Shown here: positions 25,001 through 32,627 of the stretch, piece after piece
Layout: every line of letters begins with the position of its first letter
How positions within the stretch are numbered: position 1 is the stretch's first letter
Source of the DNA: a bacterium
GTDB taxonomy: Bacteria; Auribacterota; UBA3054
Direction: 5' to 3'
Assembly (NCBI GenBank): GCA_017557885.1
Contig: JAFYXV010000004.1
Location: 1 to 64,000 of the forward strand
DNA: 64,000 nt
Made by a program: the position numbers and the translations under genes
Notes under the pieces: generated by a model
Seen by the model: only the letters and a program-made list of their open reading frames with translations
What the model was told of the DNA's origin: nothing
Databases searched by the model: none

Positions 25001-27356
25001 AAACAGCGGAAGTTCCCGTGTTCTCCGGGGCGGGGGCTGGGGCGACGGCGCCGACGGCTGCCGCTCTGCTGGCCGCAACGGCAACGCCCCCGACGACGGC
25101 AACAAACTCTACGGCTTCCGTGTGACCCTAGTCCCTGGCCCGGACAATCAAATTCAAAAGGATTTTGAATTTGAGATTGAATCCGGGACAGAAAACACCC
25201 TGCCAATTTTTCAAACCAAGTTTTACGGAAAGCTGAAGAACGGCACGGAAAAACTGCTGGAGGAGATGGGCAGGCTTGAATATGACGGCGCCAGCGGAAT
25301 AGTGGCAGGAATAGGCAAGCATAAGTTGACATGGATCCCGGACGCTGCTTACACAAATATAATGAATGAAGTGGAATTGAGAATCGAATACGAGGATGTT
25401 ACAGAACAGGCAACATATCTTGTTTTGAATACTACGAGCAATAAGATGCTCGTTTCGTCGGAAGGTCCGGATATTGCGGACGATAAATGTCGTATGGAAG
25501 AGCTTTGGTTAAGGAGAATAGAGCCAGGTACGTTCGCTATGGGAAGCCCGGAAAATGAAATAGGCAGAGGGGATAATGAAATAAAGCATACAGTTGTTAT
25601 TAAGAGAGCATACTATATCGGCGTCTTTGAAACGACACAAAAACAGTATGAACTAATTTCTGGAAACAATCCCTCAAAATTCAAAGGTGACATGCGACCG
25701 GTAGAAAGCGTTTCTTATGATCTGCTCAGAGGGGAATACGATGGCTCTATGTGGCCGGAAGACTATGGAGTTGACGAGGGAAGCTTCATGGGGCAGCTGA
25801 GAAAAAAGGCTGGAAACATCTTTGATCTTCCCACGGAAGCACAGTGGGAGTATGCCTGCAGAGCAGGTAAGAGTACGGCACTTAACAGCGGGAAAAATCT
25901 TACTGATAAAACAAAGTGTTCAAATATGGATGAGGTTGGACGATACGTTTATAATAAAAACGATGGAAAGGGAGTATACAGCGAGCACACCGTTGTCGGA
26001 TCCTACCTTCCCAACGCCTGGGGGCTCTATGATATGCATGGCAATGTTTGGGAGTGGTGTCTTGATTGGTATAGTGCATTTGCAACTTCAAAAGGGGCAA
26101 CAAATGGCACTTCTCGTGTGCTTCGAGGAGGGGACTTTAATAGCCCAGCTTACGTCTGTCGTTCCGCTGAACGCTTTAACAACAAACCTTACGCCGGCAA
26201 CAACAATTATGGTTTCCGTGTAGCTTTAGTTCAAAATGTGTTTTCTGAATCGGGTAATCAAATTCAAAAGGATTTTGAATATGAAATTATATCTGAGTCA
26301 AATAATATTCTGCCTGTTTTTGAGGTCAAGTTTTATGGAATAATGCCGAACGGTAAAGAGTATCTTCTTGAAGAGATAGGAAAAATTGAATGCGACGGGG
26401 CATCAGGCATAGTGATGAGAAAAGGCAAACATAAATTGACTTGGATTCCAGATTCAGCTTATACAAACATAATGGACGAAGTGGAATTGAGAGTTGAATA
26501 CGAAGATGTGACTGAACAAGCAAATTATCTTGTCCTGGATTTGTCGAGTAATAAAATGCGCGTTTCAACGGAAGGCCCGGATACGACAAACGACAAATGC
26601 CGTACGGATGAACTTTGGCTTAGAAGGATCGTGCCGGGGCAATTCTCAATGGGCAGTCCGCCAAGAGAACTTGGGAGTTACGACAACGAAACTTGGCATC
26701 GAGTAACGCTTACCAAGGCTTATTACATCGGTATATTTGAAACGACTCAGAAACATTTCGAATTAATTACTGGAAATAATCCATCAGCTCTAAAAGGCGA
26801 TGCTAGGCCAGTGGAAACAGTCTCCTACGACATTCTTCGCGGTGATTCTTGGCCTTACACCGATGAAGTGGACGAGGACTCCTTTTTCGGCATTCTTCGC
26901 TCTAAAACGCAAATGATTTTCGACCTGCCTACGGAAGCACAGTGGGAGTATGCCTGCAGAGCAGGTAAGAGTACGGCACTTAACAGCGGGAAAAATCTTA
27001 CTGATAAAACAAAGTGTTCAAATATGGATGAGGTTGGACGATACCTTTATAATAAAAACGATGGAAAGGGAGTATACAGCGAGCACACCATTGTCGGATC
27101 CTACCTTCCCAACGCCTGGGGGCTTTATGATATGCATGGCAATGTTTGGGAGTGGTGTCTGGATTGGTATCAGGCGGATCTTGGCACGCTATCTGAAACG
27201 GATCCTGCAGGAGCAAAAAGTGGTGATGAACGTGTTTTAAGAGGCGGTGCTTGGAATGGCACGGCCAGCCGTTGTCGCTCTGCTATCCGTAGTAATGCTA
27301 ATCCTGTCACCAGGAAAAGCGACAAATATGGTTTCCGTGTAGTTCTAGTTCAATAA
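22086..27356 (+). CDS. 1756-aa surface protein with four SUMF1/FGE domains
   Basis: After a signal peptide (1-20) comes a 200-residue region shared with the 531-aa neighbour. Two InlB B-repeat-like modules follow (YSLVIVGEGEVKSGYYEP and FSLNVVGDGAVSAEF, about 220-355), then four FGE domains at about 394-636, 770-1013, 1142-1379 and 1512-1755. These are joined by three copies of a module of about 125 residues (starting near QIQKDFEFEIE). Each FGE domain has DLPTEAQWE and NAWGLYDMHGNV. Known families suggest C-type-lectin-like ligand binding at the cell surface. Each domain ends in a variable 108-111 bp segment. Blocks of near-identical DNA between domains point to recent duplication or gene conversion. 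Confidence 0.88.
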   Translation: MKNTAFLIIAMILMAGEIFAGSVVTNRNVKALSFIKGSSTLNLSGQMNDAAMQSISKGNEIAVYNYLDSYLVFPTLFPRTKAGFGTKTATRNVSVNAKNGKFNWTEKDVTPYFAFATGNEKIRPSKAVFKSKGTLQTSELAELENKRFTVFDMLCSEQGLGYLASLALIPEIKGKNYKFSYNDGKFQVKGSIDPKGKVTAKYAIPFPIAYPVFLESEDFFTNKYDYSLVIVGEGEVKSGYYEPDKVEFRVTKNKDKFRYFFYNGTKVTNDFMKLELEADTDVTAVFGTYDFSLNVVGDGAVSAEFTGPDEVELKVTDGSELFFYYDVNGEKFTDSNMTLSLQGDTVVEAYFKDDYIVVDLSGGPNAKSYPVTHIYAVPEGGWTEEYKTTKLVLRKIKPGTFTMGSPKNELGRDDNETQHQVTLTNAYYIGVFEVTQKQYQLITGIYPAYYEGNARPVETVSYNVLRGSDKGATWPVSYDVDETSFFGKLRTKTQMTFDLPTEAQWEYACRAGTTTALNSGKNLSDEKHCGEMAEVGRYFFNQNVGEGGYKNHTTVGSYLQNAWGLYDMHGNVWEWCLDWYQSDLGSDQATEPLGTSWGADRVLRGGSWYDDAYRCRSAVRVYNKPDAGSTNYGFRVALVQNVFSGPDNQIQKDFEFEIESGTENTLPIFQTKFYGKLKNGTEKLLEEMGRLEYDGASGIVSGFGKHKLTWIPDAAFTNIMDEVELRVEYEDVTEQANYLVLDTTSNKMRVSPDAPNTTDDKCRTDELWLRRIEPGTFTMGSPKNELGRDDSETQHEVTLTKAYYIGVFEMTQKQCYNIMGVNPSSHIGDLRPVESVSYDMLRGTKDGSAWPKNNGVDENSFMGQLRKKAGNIFDLPTEAQWEFACRAGTTTALNNGTNLTNVYEDGNMNKLGRYYYNYTDWKGGYKYNYNHTKVGSYLPNAWGLYDMHGNVNEWCLDWYKSYRGNATDPKGANSGSSRVLRGGGWGDGADGCRSAGRNGNAPDDGNKLYGFRVTLVPGPDNQIQKDFEFEIESGTENTLPIFQTKFYGKLKNGTEKLLEEMGRLEYDGASGIVAGIGKHKLTWIPDAAYTNIMNEVELRIEYEDVTEQATYLVLNTTSNKMLVSSEGPDIADDKCRMEELWLRRIEPGTFAMGSPENEIGRGDNEIKHTVVIKRAYYIGVFETTQKQYELISGNNPSKFKGDMRPVESVSYDLLRGEYDGSMWPEDYGVDEGSFMGQLRKKAGNIFDLPTEAQWEYACRAGKSTALNSGKNLTDKTKCSNMDEVGRYVYNKNDGKGVYSEHTVVGSYLPNAWGLYDMHGNVWEWCLDWYSAFATSKGATNGTSRVLRGGDFNSPAYVCRSAERFNNKPYAGNNNYGFRVALVQNVFSESGNQIQKDFEYEIISESNNILPVFEVKFYGIMPNGKEYLLEEIGKIECDGASGIVMRKGKHKLTWIPDSAYTNIMDEVELRVEYEDVTEQANYLVLDLSSNKMRVSTEGPDTTNDKCRTDELWLRRIVPGQFSMGSPPRELGSYDNETWHRVTLTKAYYIGIFETTQKHFELITGNNPSALKGDARPVETVSYDILRGDSWPYTDEVDEDSFFGILRSKTQMIFDLPTEAQWEYACRAGKSTALNSGKNLTDKTKCSNMDEVGRYLYNKNDGKGVYSEHTIVGSYLPNAWGLYDMHGNVWEWCLDWYQADLGTLSETDPAGAKSGDERVLRGGAWNGTASRCRSAIRSNANPVTRKSDKYGFRVVLVQ
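23886..23993 (+). repeat. variable segment of FGE domain 1 (VR-like 2)
   Basis: 108 bp, encoding RVLRGGSWYDDAYRCRSAVR and onward to YGFRV. Variable codons are TAC, GAC, GAC, TAC, CGC and GTC where copy 3 has GGC, GAC, GGC, GAC, GGC and GGC. Confidence 0.55.
24020..24172 (+). repeat. duplicated linker module, copy 1
   Basis: Nearly identical to 25139-25291 (a handful of differences over about 150 bp). It encodes the beta-sandwich-like linker between FGE domains. A third, more diverged copy begins near 26265. Confidence 0.8.
25017..25124 (+). repeat. variable segment of FGE domain 2 (VR-like 3)
   Basis: 108 bp, encoding RVLRGGGWGDGADGCRSAGR and onward to YGFRV. Nearly all variable codons end in C (GGC, GAC, GCC, AAC), the strongest of the segments for an AAC-derived origin. 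Confidence 0.6.
25139..25291 (+). repeat. duplicated linker module, copy 2
   Basis: Partner of 24020-24172 at a 1119-bp offset. High identity over codon third positions indicates a recent event rather than selection on the protein alone. Confidence 0.8.
25833..26072 (+). repeat. near-identical block in FGE domains 3 and 4, copy 1
   Basis: 240 bp matching 26931-27170 with only about four substitutions, although flanking parts of the two domains differ clearly. The block ends before the variable segments, suggesting gene conversion of the conserved core. Confidence 0.85.
26115..26222 (+). repeat. variable segment of FGE domain 3 (VR-like 4)
   Basis: 108 bp, encoding RVLRGGDFNSPAYVCRSAER to YGFRV. 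More AT-rich and with fewer NNC codons than copies 1 to 3, so it may be older. Confidence 0.5.
26931..27170 (+). repeat. near-identical block in FGE domains 3 and 4, copy 2
   Basis: Partner of 25833-26072 at a 1098-bp offset, with about four substitutions. Confidence 0.85.
27231..27341 (+). repeat. variable segment of FGE domain 4 (VR-like 5)
   Basis: 111 bp, encoding RVLRGGAWNGTASRCRSAIR to YGFRV. One codon longer than the other segments. Confidence 0.5.
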
Positions 27357-27358
27357 CA

Positions 27359-27420
27359 CGCTCGCTTTCAGCCACAGCGCGGCGTGGGCGTAAGCCAGCC
27401 GCGCCGGCTGAAAGCGAGCG
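27359..27420. repeat. long stem-loop after SUMF1 gene
   Basis: CGCTCGCTTTCAGCC (27359-27373) is the exact reverse complement of 27406-27420. Inside lies a second GC-rich stem (GCGCGGC with GCCGCGC). There is no following T-run, so it is not a standard terminator. It may be an extragenic palindrome or a structured 3-prime end stabilising the mRNA. It starts only three bases after the stop codon. Confidence 0.7.
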
Positions 27421-27453
27421 GATGTTATGATTCGGTTTAGGCAAAAAAGCATA

Positions 27454-27470
27454 TGTTCCATTTTGGAACA
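27454..27470. promoter_or_regulatory. short perfect palindrome, operator-like
   Basis: TGTTCCA, TTT, TGGAACA. It lies about 150 bp upstream of the RhuM-type pseudogene. Position and symmetry suit a repressor site, but nothing else supports this. Confidence 0.35.
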
Positions 27471-27622
27471 CATGAGAGGTTGTGAAAAAAATTTAGGACA
27501 TCCTGGGCTTTTTGTTTTTCTGTCAGAGGGTGCTGACATTTGCTATCAAAAAATAGAAAAAGTTGGAAAGCTTGTTTTTCTATCATGCGGCTGATTTTAA
27601 AAACACCGCAGGATTATGCAGC

Positions 27623-27925
27623 ATGGAAAACGAGATAATCATTTACCAGCCCGATGAAACGATAAAACTGGACGTTCGCTTTGAGAAGGAAACGGTCTGG
27701 CTTTCATAAGCACAAATGTGTGAGTTGTTTCAAAGAGAACGCAGCGTGATAACCAAACATATTAATAATGTTTTTTCAGAGCGATAATGTTGTGAAAATA
27801 ATAATGTGCAAATTTTGCACAATATTATTCCAGGACGCCCAACAACGATTTATAGTCTTGATGTTATTATTTCAGTTGGCTACCGCGTTAAGTTTTTGCG
27901 AGGAACGCAATTTCGCAGAAACTAG
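27623..27925 (+). pseudogene. RhuM-family virulence protein remnant
   Basis: One frame reads MENEIIIYQPDETIKLDVRF, then ETVWLS, a TAA at 27707-27709 and AQMCELFQRERSVITKHI. A second TAA at 27785-27787 follows, then TTIYSLDVIISVGYRVKF and LRGTQFRR, ending at TAG (27923-27925). This matches the N-terminal part of RhuM-type proteins as remembered (WLTQAQMADLF, YNLDVIISVGYRVKS, RGTQFR). The first stop replaces a position where Gln (CAA) is usual, a single-base change. The C-terminal half is missing. All pieces are in one frame, so decay is recent. The rest of 27421-28130 holds no other gene that I can support. Confidence 0.75.
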
Positions 27926-28080
27926 GAAGGATTTCTTCTTAGTTCCTTCAGAAGGGAAAAGAACAGCGGAAAGAAAAGTAACATGAAATAATTTAGATGC
28001 CATAATATCAGTTGTATATAGAGTCAACTCTCAACTTAGTGTCAAGTTGGGGCGTTTTTTCGGCGCCGGCGACTCTTTTT

Positions 28081-28089
28081 TGCTAAAAT
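28081..28089 (+). promoter_or_regulatory. extended -10 promoter
   Basis: TGCTAAAAT, 44 bp upstream of the ATG at 28134, identical to the element before the minus-strand operon at 20201-20193. Confidence 0.5.
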
Positions 28090-28133
28090 TTATTAAGGAT
28101 ATGTTTTTAAAATTTTAACGCTTGGGAAATATT

Positions 28134-29372
28134 ATGAAAAACATTTTGGCTATTGCCGCTCTCATTCTCTTTGCCGCGCCGCTTTTGGCCGAGGATCACT
28201 ACTGGTGTGAAGGCACGACTATTTCGATCGAGAAATGCCCGACCAACGAGGCGATCAGGAACATTACCGTTGAGCTGGCCAAGGGAACGGACGGCAAGAT
28301 CGTTCCTACTTCCATTCTTTTCGGCGTCAAGGTCAAGAAGGGAGCGTATGAATTAGATCTCAACGTGGACAAATGGCTGGCCTGGTCCAGGGGCGAAGCC
28401 GCGAAGGAAGGATTAGTCTGGTTCACCGTGCCGAATGGTGTTTGGGAAACTTTCGGAAAAGACGGAAAACTTACTCTGACCATCAAGGACAACAAAGGCA
28501 GCCTGACCGATCCAGTGAAAGCCGTCGCCGTAATGAGCGACTGCGCGGATTGGCCCGGTGAGAAGGACTGCCGCTCCTACTTCATGCGCGGCGTCGACCT
28601 TATGGGCTCCGGCGACTACGATGAGGCCATTAAATATTTCAACGAATGCATGGAGACCTACGAGGCGGACGTCTGGCGTTTCGCCCATTACTTCATAAGG
28701 AAATGCAAACTCCAAAAAGAACTGGACAGAATGGCGCAGGACGAGAAACTTCAGACGACTAATAACTACCGCTGTGCTATATTCTACGCTTTGCACTCCG
28801 GACTCATTCCTGAGGCAGGGAAGCTTTCTGAAAAATACTTGGGAATCTGGAAACCGCCGCTGTCGCCGGATTCTCTGAAAAGTTGGAGAGACGTGCGTTC
28901 CACTGATACAGGCGAAGTGGTGCAATGCAAATCCAAACCGGGATATAAGGATATTACGCTTTTGGATCTTACGGCTCTCGTGTTAGCTGAGGTCACTTGC
29001 GCCAGCAACGCGGTCTTTTTTACGGTCGCGGATTACAAGAAGCCGAAGGGCTCGCGCTACGTGCGCCGCTACTTTAAGGAGAGCAGCGCCCTGGACAACT
29101 ATCTCAACCTTGAAAGGGAAAAGGCCGCGGCTGTTCGCTATGAAAAGGGCGAGGAAGTCAGGGACCTGCTTTTTGTGAAGGAAAACGAGGCTTATTATTA
29201 CCTGGAACTGAGGCCGGAATTCAAGCAGCACGTTCTGGGCGTTCTGACTGTCAAGGACGTTCCGGATTCCGGAAAAGATCAGAGGCTTCTGGTCTTCGAC
29301 CTTCCCGGCGCCCTGCTGGGAGAAACTTATCCCGACGAAGGGGAAGACATCCTCTCTTTCGAAGCCAAGTGA
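28134..29372 (+). CDS. exported protein with TPR-like segment
   Basis: 412-aa protein of unknown function. A signal peptide (about 1-19, ending LLAED) leads to a beta-rich domain with ISIEKCPTNEAIRNI, then a TPR-like helix pair (RGVDLMGSGDYDEAIKYFNE, about residues 155-174) and a C-terminal alpha/beta part. ATG 28134 is chosen over the TTG 12 bases earlier because the signal peptide starts there and GGGAA lies just upstream. It is followed at one base by miaA, so the two are co-transcribed. Confidence 0.75.
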   Translation: MKNILAIAALILFAAPLLAEDHYWCEGTTISIEKCPTNEAIRNITVELAKGTDGKIVPTSILFGVKVKKGAYELDLNVDKWLAWSRGEAAKEGLVWFTVPNGVWETFGKDGKLTLTIKDNKGSLTDPVKAVAVMSDCADWPGEKDCRSYFMRGVDLMGSGDYDEAIKYFNECMETYEADVWRFAHYFIRKCKLQKELDRMAQDEKLQTTNNYRCAIFYALHSGLIPEAGKLSEKYLGIWKPPLSPDSLKSWRDVRSTDTGEVVQCKSKPGYKDITLLDLTALVLAEVTCASNAVFFTVADYKKPKGSRYVRRYFKESSALDNYLNLEREKAAAVRYEKGEEVRDLLFVKENEAYYYLELRPEFKQHVLGVLTVKDVPDSGKDQRLLVFDLPGALLGETYPDEGEDILSFEAK

Positions 29373-29373
29373 T

Positions 29374-30306
29374 ATGCCGCTTCCCCTTGTTCTGATCGGT
29401 CCCACGGCGGTGGGAAAAACTGACCTCGCCCTGCTCTTGGCAAAGAAGACGCAGGGCGAAGTTATTTCCATGGACTCCATGCAGATCTATCGGGGCATGG
29501 ACATTGGTACCGCCAAACCGACAAAGGAGGAGCGCGCGGCCGTTCCGCACCATCTAATCGACACAAATTCCCTTGCGGAAAGCTCCGATATGGGCTCCTA
29601 CCTCAGGCTCGTGAAGGAGAAGGAAGCGGAAGTAGTGTCCCGGGGCAAGCGCCCGCTTCTGGTGGGCGGCACCGCCATGTATGTGAAGGGCCTGGTGGAG
29701 GGACTTTTCGACGGTCCAGGCAGGGACGAAGGATTGCGGGAGGAACTGCGCGCCATTCTAACGGAGAAAGGGCCGGAGTATCTTCGCGACGAAGTTTTGA
29801 GGCCTTTGGATCCCGTCAGCGCGGAAAGGCTCCATCCCAACGACACTTTGCGCGTGATCAGGGCTATCGAGGTCTCGAAGCTGAGCGGCAAGCCTTTTTC
29901 CGAGCAGACGAAGCAGTGGAACAGAAAGGCGCCCGTAGAGAATTACCGCATGGTGGGGCTTACGATGCCCAGGGAACTTCTCTACGCAAGGATAGAGAAG
30001 AGAGTCGATCTGATGATGGAAGCCGGCTTGGAAGCGGAAGTCCGAAAACTAATGAAGGAAGGCTTGGAGAAAAATCTTACGGCGGCCCAGGCCATCGGCT
30101 ACAAGGAACTGATCGCCTACGTCCACGGCGAGTACGATCTCGCGCGGGCCGTGGAGCTCATAAAGCGCAACACCCGCCGCTTCGCCAAACACCAGCTCAC
30201 CTGGTTCAGGAACAATCTGGCGGCGGAGTGGTACGACGTGACGGAACATCCCGACGGGGAAGAGCTGGCGGCCGCTATCCTGAAAAGCGAAAGCGGTTTG
30301 GAATAA
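29374..30306 (+). CDS. miaA: tRNA dimethylallyltransferase MiaA
   Basis: 310-aa enzyme that transfers a dimethylallyl group to A37 of tRNAs reading UNN codons. GPTAVGKTDLAL is the P-loop, DSMQIYRGMDIGTAKP is the family signature, and HHLID and GGTAMYVKGL follow. Length is normal for bacteria. It starts one base after the stop of the exported protein gene, with no separate promoter. Confidence 0.97.
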   Translation: MPLPLVLIGPTAVGKTDLALLLAKKTQGEVISMDSMQIYRGMDIGTAKPTKEERAAVPHHLIDTNSLAESSDMGSYLRLVKEKEAEVVSRGKRPLLVGGTAMYVKGLVEGLFDGPGRDEGLREELRAILTEKGPEYLRDEVLRPLDPVSAERLHPNDTLRVIRAIEVSKLSGKPFSEQTKQWNRKAPVENYRMVGLTMPRELLYARIEKRVDLMMEAGLEAEVRKLMKEGLEKNLTAAQAIGYKELIAYVHGEYDLARAVELIKRNTRRFAKHQLTWFRNNLAAEWYDVTEHPDGEELAAAILKSESGLE

Positions 30307-30326
30307 ACGGCCGTTTTTTGTAAAAT
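30298..30326 (+). promoter_or_regulatory. promoter overlapping the miaA end
   Basis: TTGGAA, 17-bp spacer, TAAAAT. The -35 box overlaps the last codons of miaA. It would drive the AsmA-like and BrkB-like genes. Confidence 0.5.
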
Positions 30327-30370
30327 AGAAAGACAAAGAATTTCATCATAATAAACCCAAGGAAAAATAT

Positions 30371-31201
30371 ATGAGAGCCATTTGGAGTTTTATCAAATTC
30401 GTGATCTTCATGATCATTCTGGTGCTCGTCCTGTGCCTGATCTTCCGCAACTGGGTCGTCAAGACCGGCATCGAGAAGGGCACCGCGTTTCTGGGCGTCC
30501 CCACCACCGTGCAGTCCGTGAACATCTCCATCGAGGATCCCCATATCGAGATCAGGGACCTGGCCGTGAACAACCCTCTCAACAAGGGCTTCAACGAGGA
30601 CAACAACGTTTATGAAGTGAGAAGATTCTTCTGCGATTACGACATCCTGGCCATGTTCAAGAAGAACGTCCACATCAGGGACGTCCAGATCGACCTCAGA
30701 TATCTCAACGTGGAGCTGAGCAAACAGGGCAAGCTGAACATCCTCAACCTCAAGCCCGACATGATCAAGGATCTGAAAGCCTCCCAGGGCGACAAGCAGG
30801 CCGAGGAAGAACTGAAGGACGAGACCCAGATCTCCGTGGACAAACTCATGGTGAAGCTTGACACCGTGGAATTCCAGAGCTCCGCGCCGACCCTTCCCGG
30901 TTTCAAGCTGGACCTCAACTACAGCAACGTCTTCGAGAATATGGAAGGCACCTCCGCGGAGATCGGCCTGAAAGTTTTGGCCAGCGTCTTCAAGGGCACG
31001 CCGCTGGAAGTCATCCTGAAAGCCGGCGAGATCGACCTGAGCAAGGCCCCGGCGGAACTGGCCAACCAGATCAACGCCGTGGCCAACTCCGCGGCTGAAG
31101 CCGCCGGCAACTCCGCCAGCGACGCCGTGGACAAGGCCGCCGAAGCCGTGGGCGACACTGTCAAGAAAGCGGGGGACGCCGTCAAGGGTCTTTTCAAATA
31201 A
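30371..31201 (+). CDS. AsmA-like membrane-anchored protein
   Basis: 276-aa protein with one N-terminal TM helix (about 8-28) and a periplasmic part. The segment GVPTTVQSVNISIEDPHIEI, followed by repeated LRYLNVELSKQGKLNIL-type strands, resembles the N-terminal repeat of AsmA or DUF748 envelope proteins. The C-terminus is an Ala-rich amphipathic helix with KAAEAVGDTVKKAGDAVKG repeats, like LEA or apolipoprotein-type segments. A role in outer-membrane lipid or protein handling is an inference. It is followed nine bases later by the BrkB-like gene. Confidence 0.7.
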   Translation: MRAIWSFIKFVIFMIILVLVLCLIFRNWVVKTGIEKGTAFLGVPTTVQSVNISIEDPHIEIRDLAVNNPLNKGFNEDNNVYEVRRFFCDYDILAMFKKNVHIRDVQIDLRYLNVELSKQGKLNILNLKPDMIKDLKASQGDKQAEEELKDETQISVDKLMVKLDTVEFQSSAPTLPGFKLDLNYSNVFENMEGTSAEIGLKVLASVFKGTPLEVILKAGEIDLSKAPAELANQINAVANSAAEAAGNSASDAVDKAAEAVGDTVKKAGDAVKGLFK

Positions 31202-31210
31202 GTTTGGGAA

Positions 31211-32548
31211 ATGAAGAAGTTTCTTGAAACAATAAAGAGGGCGCCGCGCTTTTTCCTCCAGGAGATCTGGCGGCTTCCTCTTTATCGTTACAAGCCGATG
31301 AAGGCTTTCGGGATCCGGCTCCTCCGGATCTTCGCCCTGACCGGCATGGAGTTCGGCCACGACCGCTGCACCCTGAGGGCCACGGCCCTCACGCTCTACT
31401 CTCTCCTGGCCATCGTGCCTTTGCTGGCCATAAGCTTCGCCATCGCCAGGGGCTTCAACCTTCAGGATACCCTGCTGGCCGCCCTGGAGAACACGCTCCT
31501 GGCCCGTTTCGACGGCAACCAGGAGCTGACGGAATCCGTCACCATGGTCTTCAGCTACGTGACGGAGGCGGCCCAGCACACCCTGGAGACCACCAAGTTC
31601 GGGGCTATGGCGGGCATCGGCGTGCTGATCCTGCTGTGGACAGTCATCAAGCTTCTGGGCAACATCGAGTTTTCCTTCAACGATATTTTCGGCGGCGTCA
31701 AGAGCCGTTCCTTCGGGCGCAAGATCATCGACTACTGCGCGATCATCATTTTGCTGCCCTTCCTGCTCATACTTTCCACGACCCTTACGGTTTTCCTGGA
31801 ATCCCAGGCCAATTTCATAGTGGAGAAGCTGCCCTTTATGGCCAGCCTTTCCCCCTCCATGCATTTCCTGATAGAGCTGGTGCCCTACGTCCTGATCTGG
31901 CTGGGCTTCATCTTCCTCTATCTCTTCGTGCCGAACTGCAAGGTCAAGTTCCTGCCCGGCGTCATCGCCGGCATAGCCGCCGGCACGGTCTTCAACATCG
32001 TTTTGTGGTTCTACTTCGCCTTCCAGGTCGGCATGGCCAAGAACAGCGCCATCTACGGCGCCTTCGCCGCGGTGCCCTTGTTCATCGCCTGGCTGCAGGT
32101 TAGCTGGACCATCGTCCTTTGCGGGGCCGAGCTGGCCTACGCCATCCAGACCCACGGCTACTACGAGCCCAGGGACCTGACCGCCGGGACCAGCCTGACG
32201 CTCTGGTTCGCCATCTACATCCACGTCATGGGCTCCGTCAGCCGGGCCCTCATCGCCGGCAAGGAGCCCCAGACCGCCAGGCAGCTGGCCGAGGAGCGCC
32301 ACCTTCCGGTCCAGCTCGTCCAGAAGGCCCTGAACGTCCTGACGGACAGCGGGCTTCTGAAGCGGCTGGAGAAAGGCGACGATTACATCTACATTCCCCT
32401 GTGCGCCGTGGAGAGCCTGACCGTGGGCCAGGTGCTCAAGAAGATCCAGAGCCACGGCAACATGTTCTGCCCGGGTCTGGAAGGCGAGAAGTTCAAGGAA
32501 CTGATCGCAGCGCTGCAGACCCCGTCCGCGCTGGTGAAAGAGCTTTGA
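31211..32548 (+). CDS. YihY/BrkB-family membrane protein with winged-helix tail
   Basis: 445-aa protein. Six TM helices lie in the first 300 residues with family segments LRATALTLYSLLAIVPLLAI, FFLYLFVPNCKVKFLPG and FVQVSWTIVLCGAELAYA-like regions. A C-terminal soluble domain of about 100 residues (QTARQLAEERHLPVQLVQKA, LTDSGLLKRLEKGDDYIYIP) reads as a winged helix, as in long YihY proteins. The molecular role of the family is unsettled, and the older RNase BN label is wrong. A strong terminator follows. Confidence 0.85.
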   Translation: MKKFLETIKRAPRFFLQEIWRLPLYRYKPMKAFGIRLLRIFALTGMEFGHDRCTLRATALTLYSLLAIVPLLAISFAIARGFNLQDTLLAALENTLLARFDGNQELTESVTMVFSYVTEAAQHTLETTKFGAMAGIGVLILLWTVIKLLGNIEFSFNDIFGGVKSRSFGRKIIDYCAIIILLPFLLILSTTLTVFLESQANFIVEKLPFMASLSPSMHFLIELVPYVLIWLGFIFLYLFVPNCKVKFLPGVIAGIAAGTVFNIVLWFYFAFQVGMAKNSAIYGAFAAVPLFIAWLQVSWTIVLCGAELAYAIQTHGYYEPRDLTAGTSLTLWFAIYIHVMGSVSRALIAGKEPQTARQLAEERHLPVQLVQKALNVLTDSGLLKRLEKGDDYIYIPLCAVESLTVGQVLKKIQSHGNMFCPGLEGEKFKELIAALQTPSALVKEL

Positions 32549-32556
32549 TTCGACCG

Positions 32557-32616
32557 CCGGAGAGGAAAATTCCTCTCCGGCCTTTTTTTCGCGCCCACGC
32601 GGGCGCTTTTTTCTTT
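32557..32616 (+). terminator. tandem Rho-independent terminators
   Basis: First hairpin: an 11-bp stem, CCGGAGAGGAA with its complement around AA (32557-32580), then CC and a seven-T run. Second hairpin: GCGCCC, ACGC, GGGCGC (32591-32606), then a T-rich run. Both precede the transporter promoter. Confidence 0.92.
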
Positions 32617-32627
32617 TTGGGGAAAAA

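Noticed and set aside
28032-28060. Terminator at the end of the pseudogene region
   Set aside because: CAACTT/AAGTTG can pair, but the stem is only 6 bp and separated from the T-run by GGGCG.
20340-28130. Local DGR reverse transcriptase or template repeat
   Set aside because: I looked for a reverse-transcriptase frame and for a non-coding AAC-rich copy of the variable segments and saw neither in the window.
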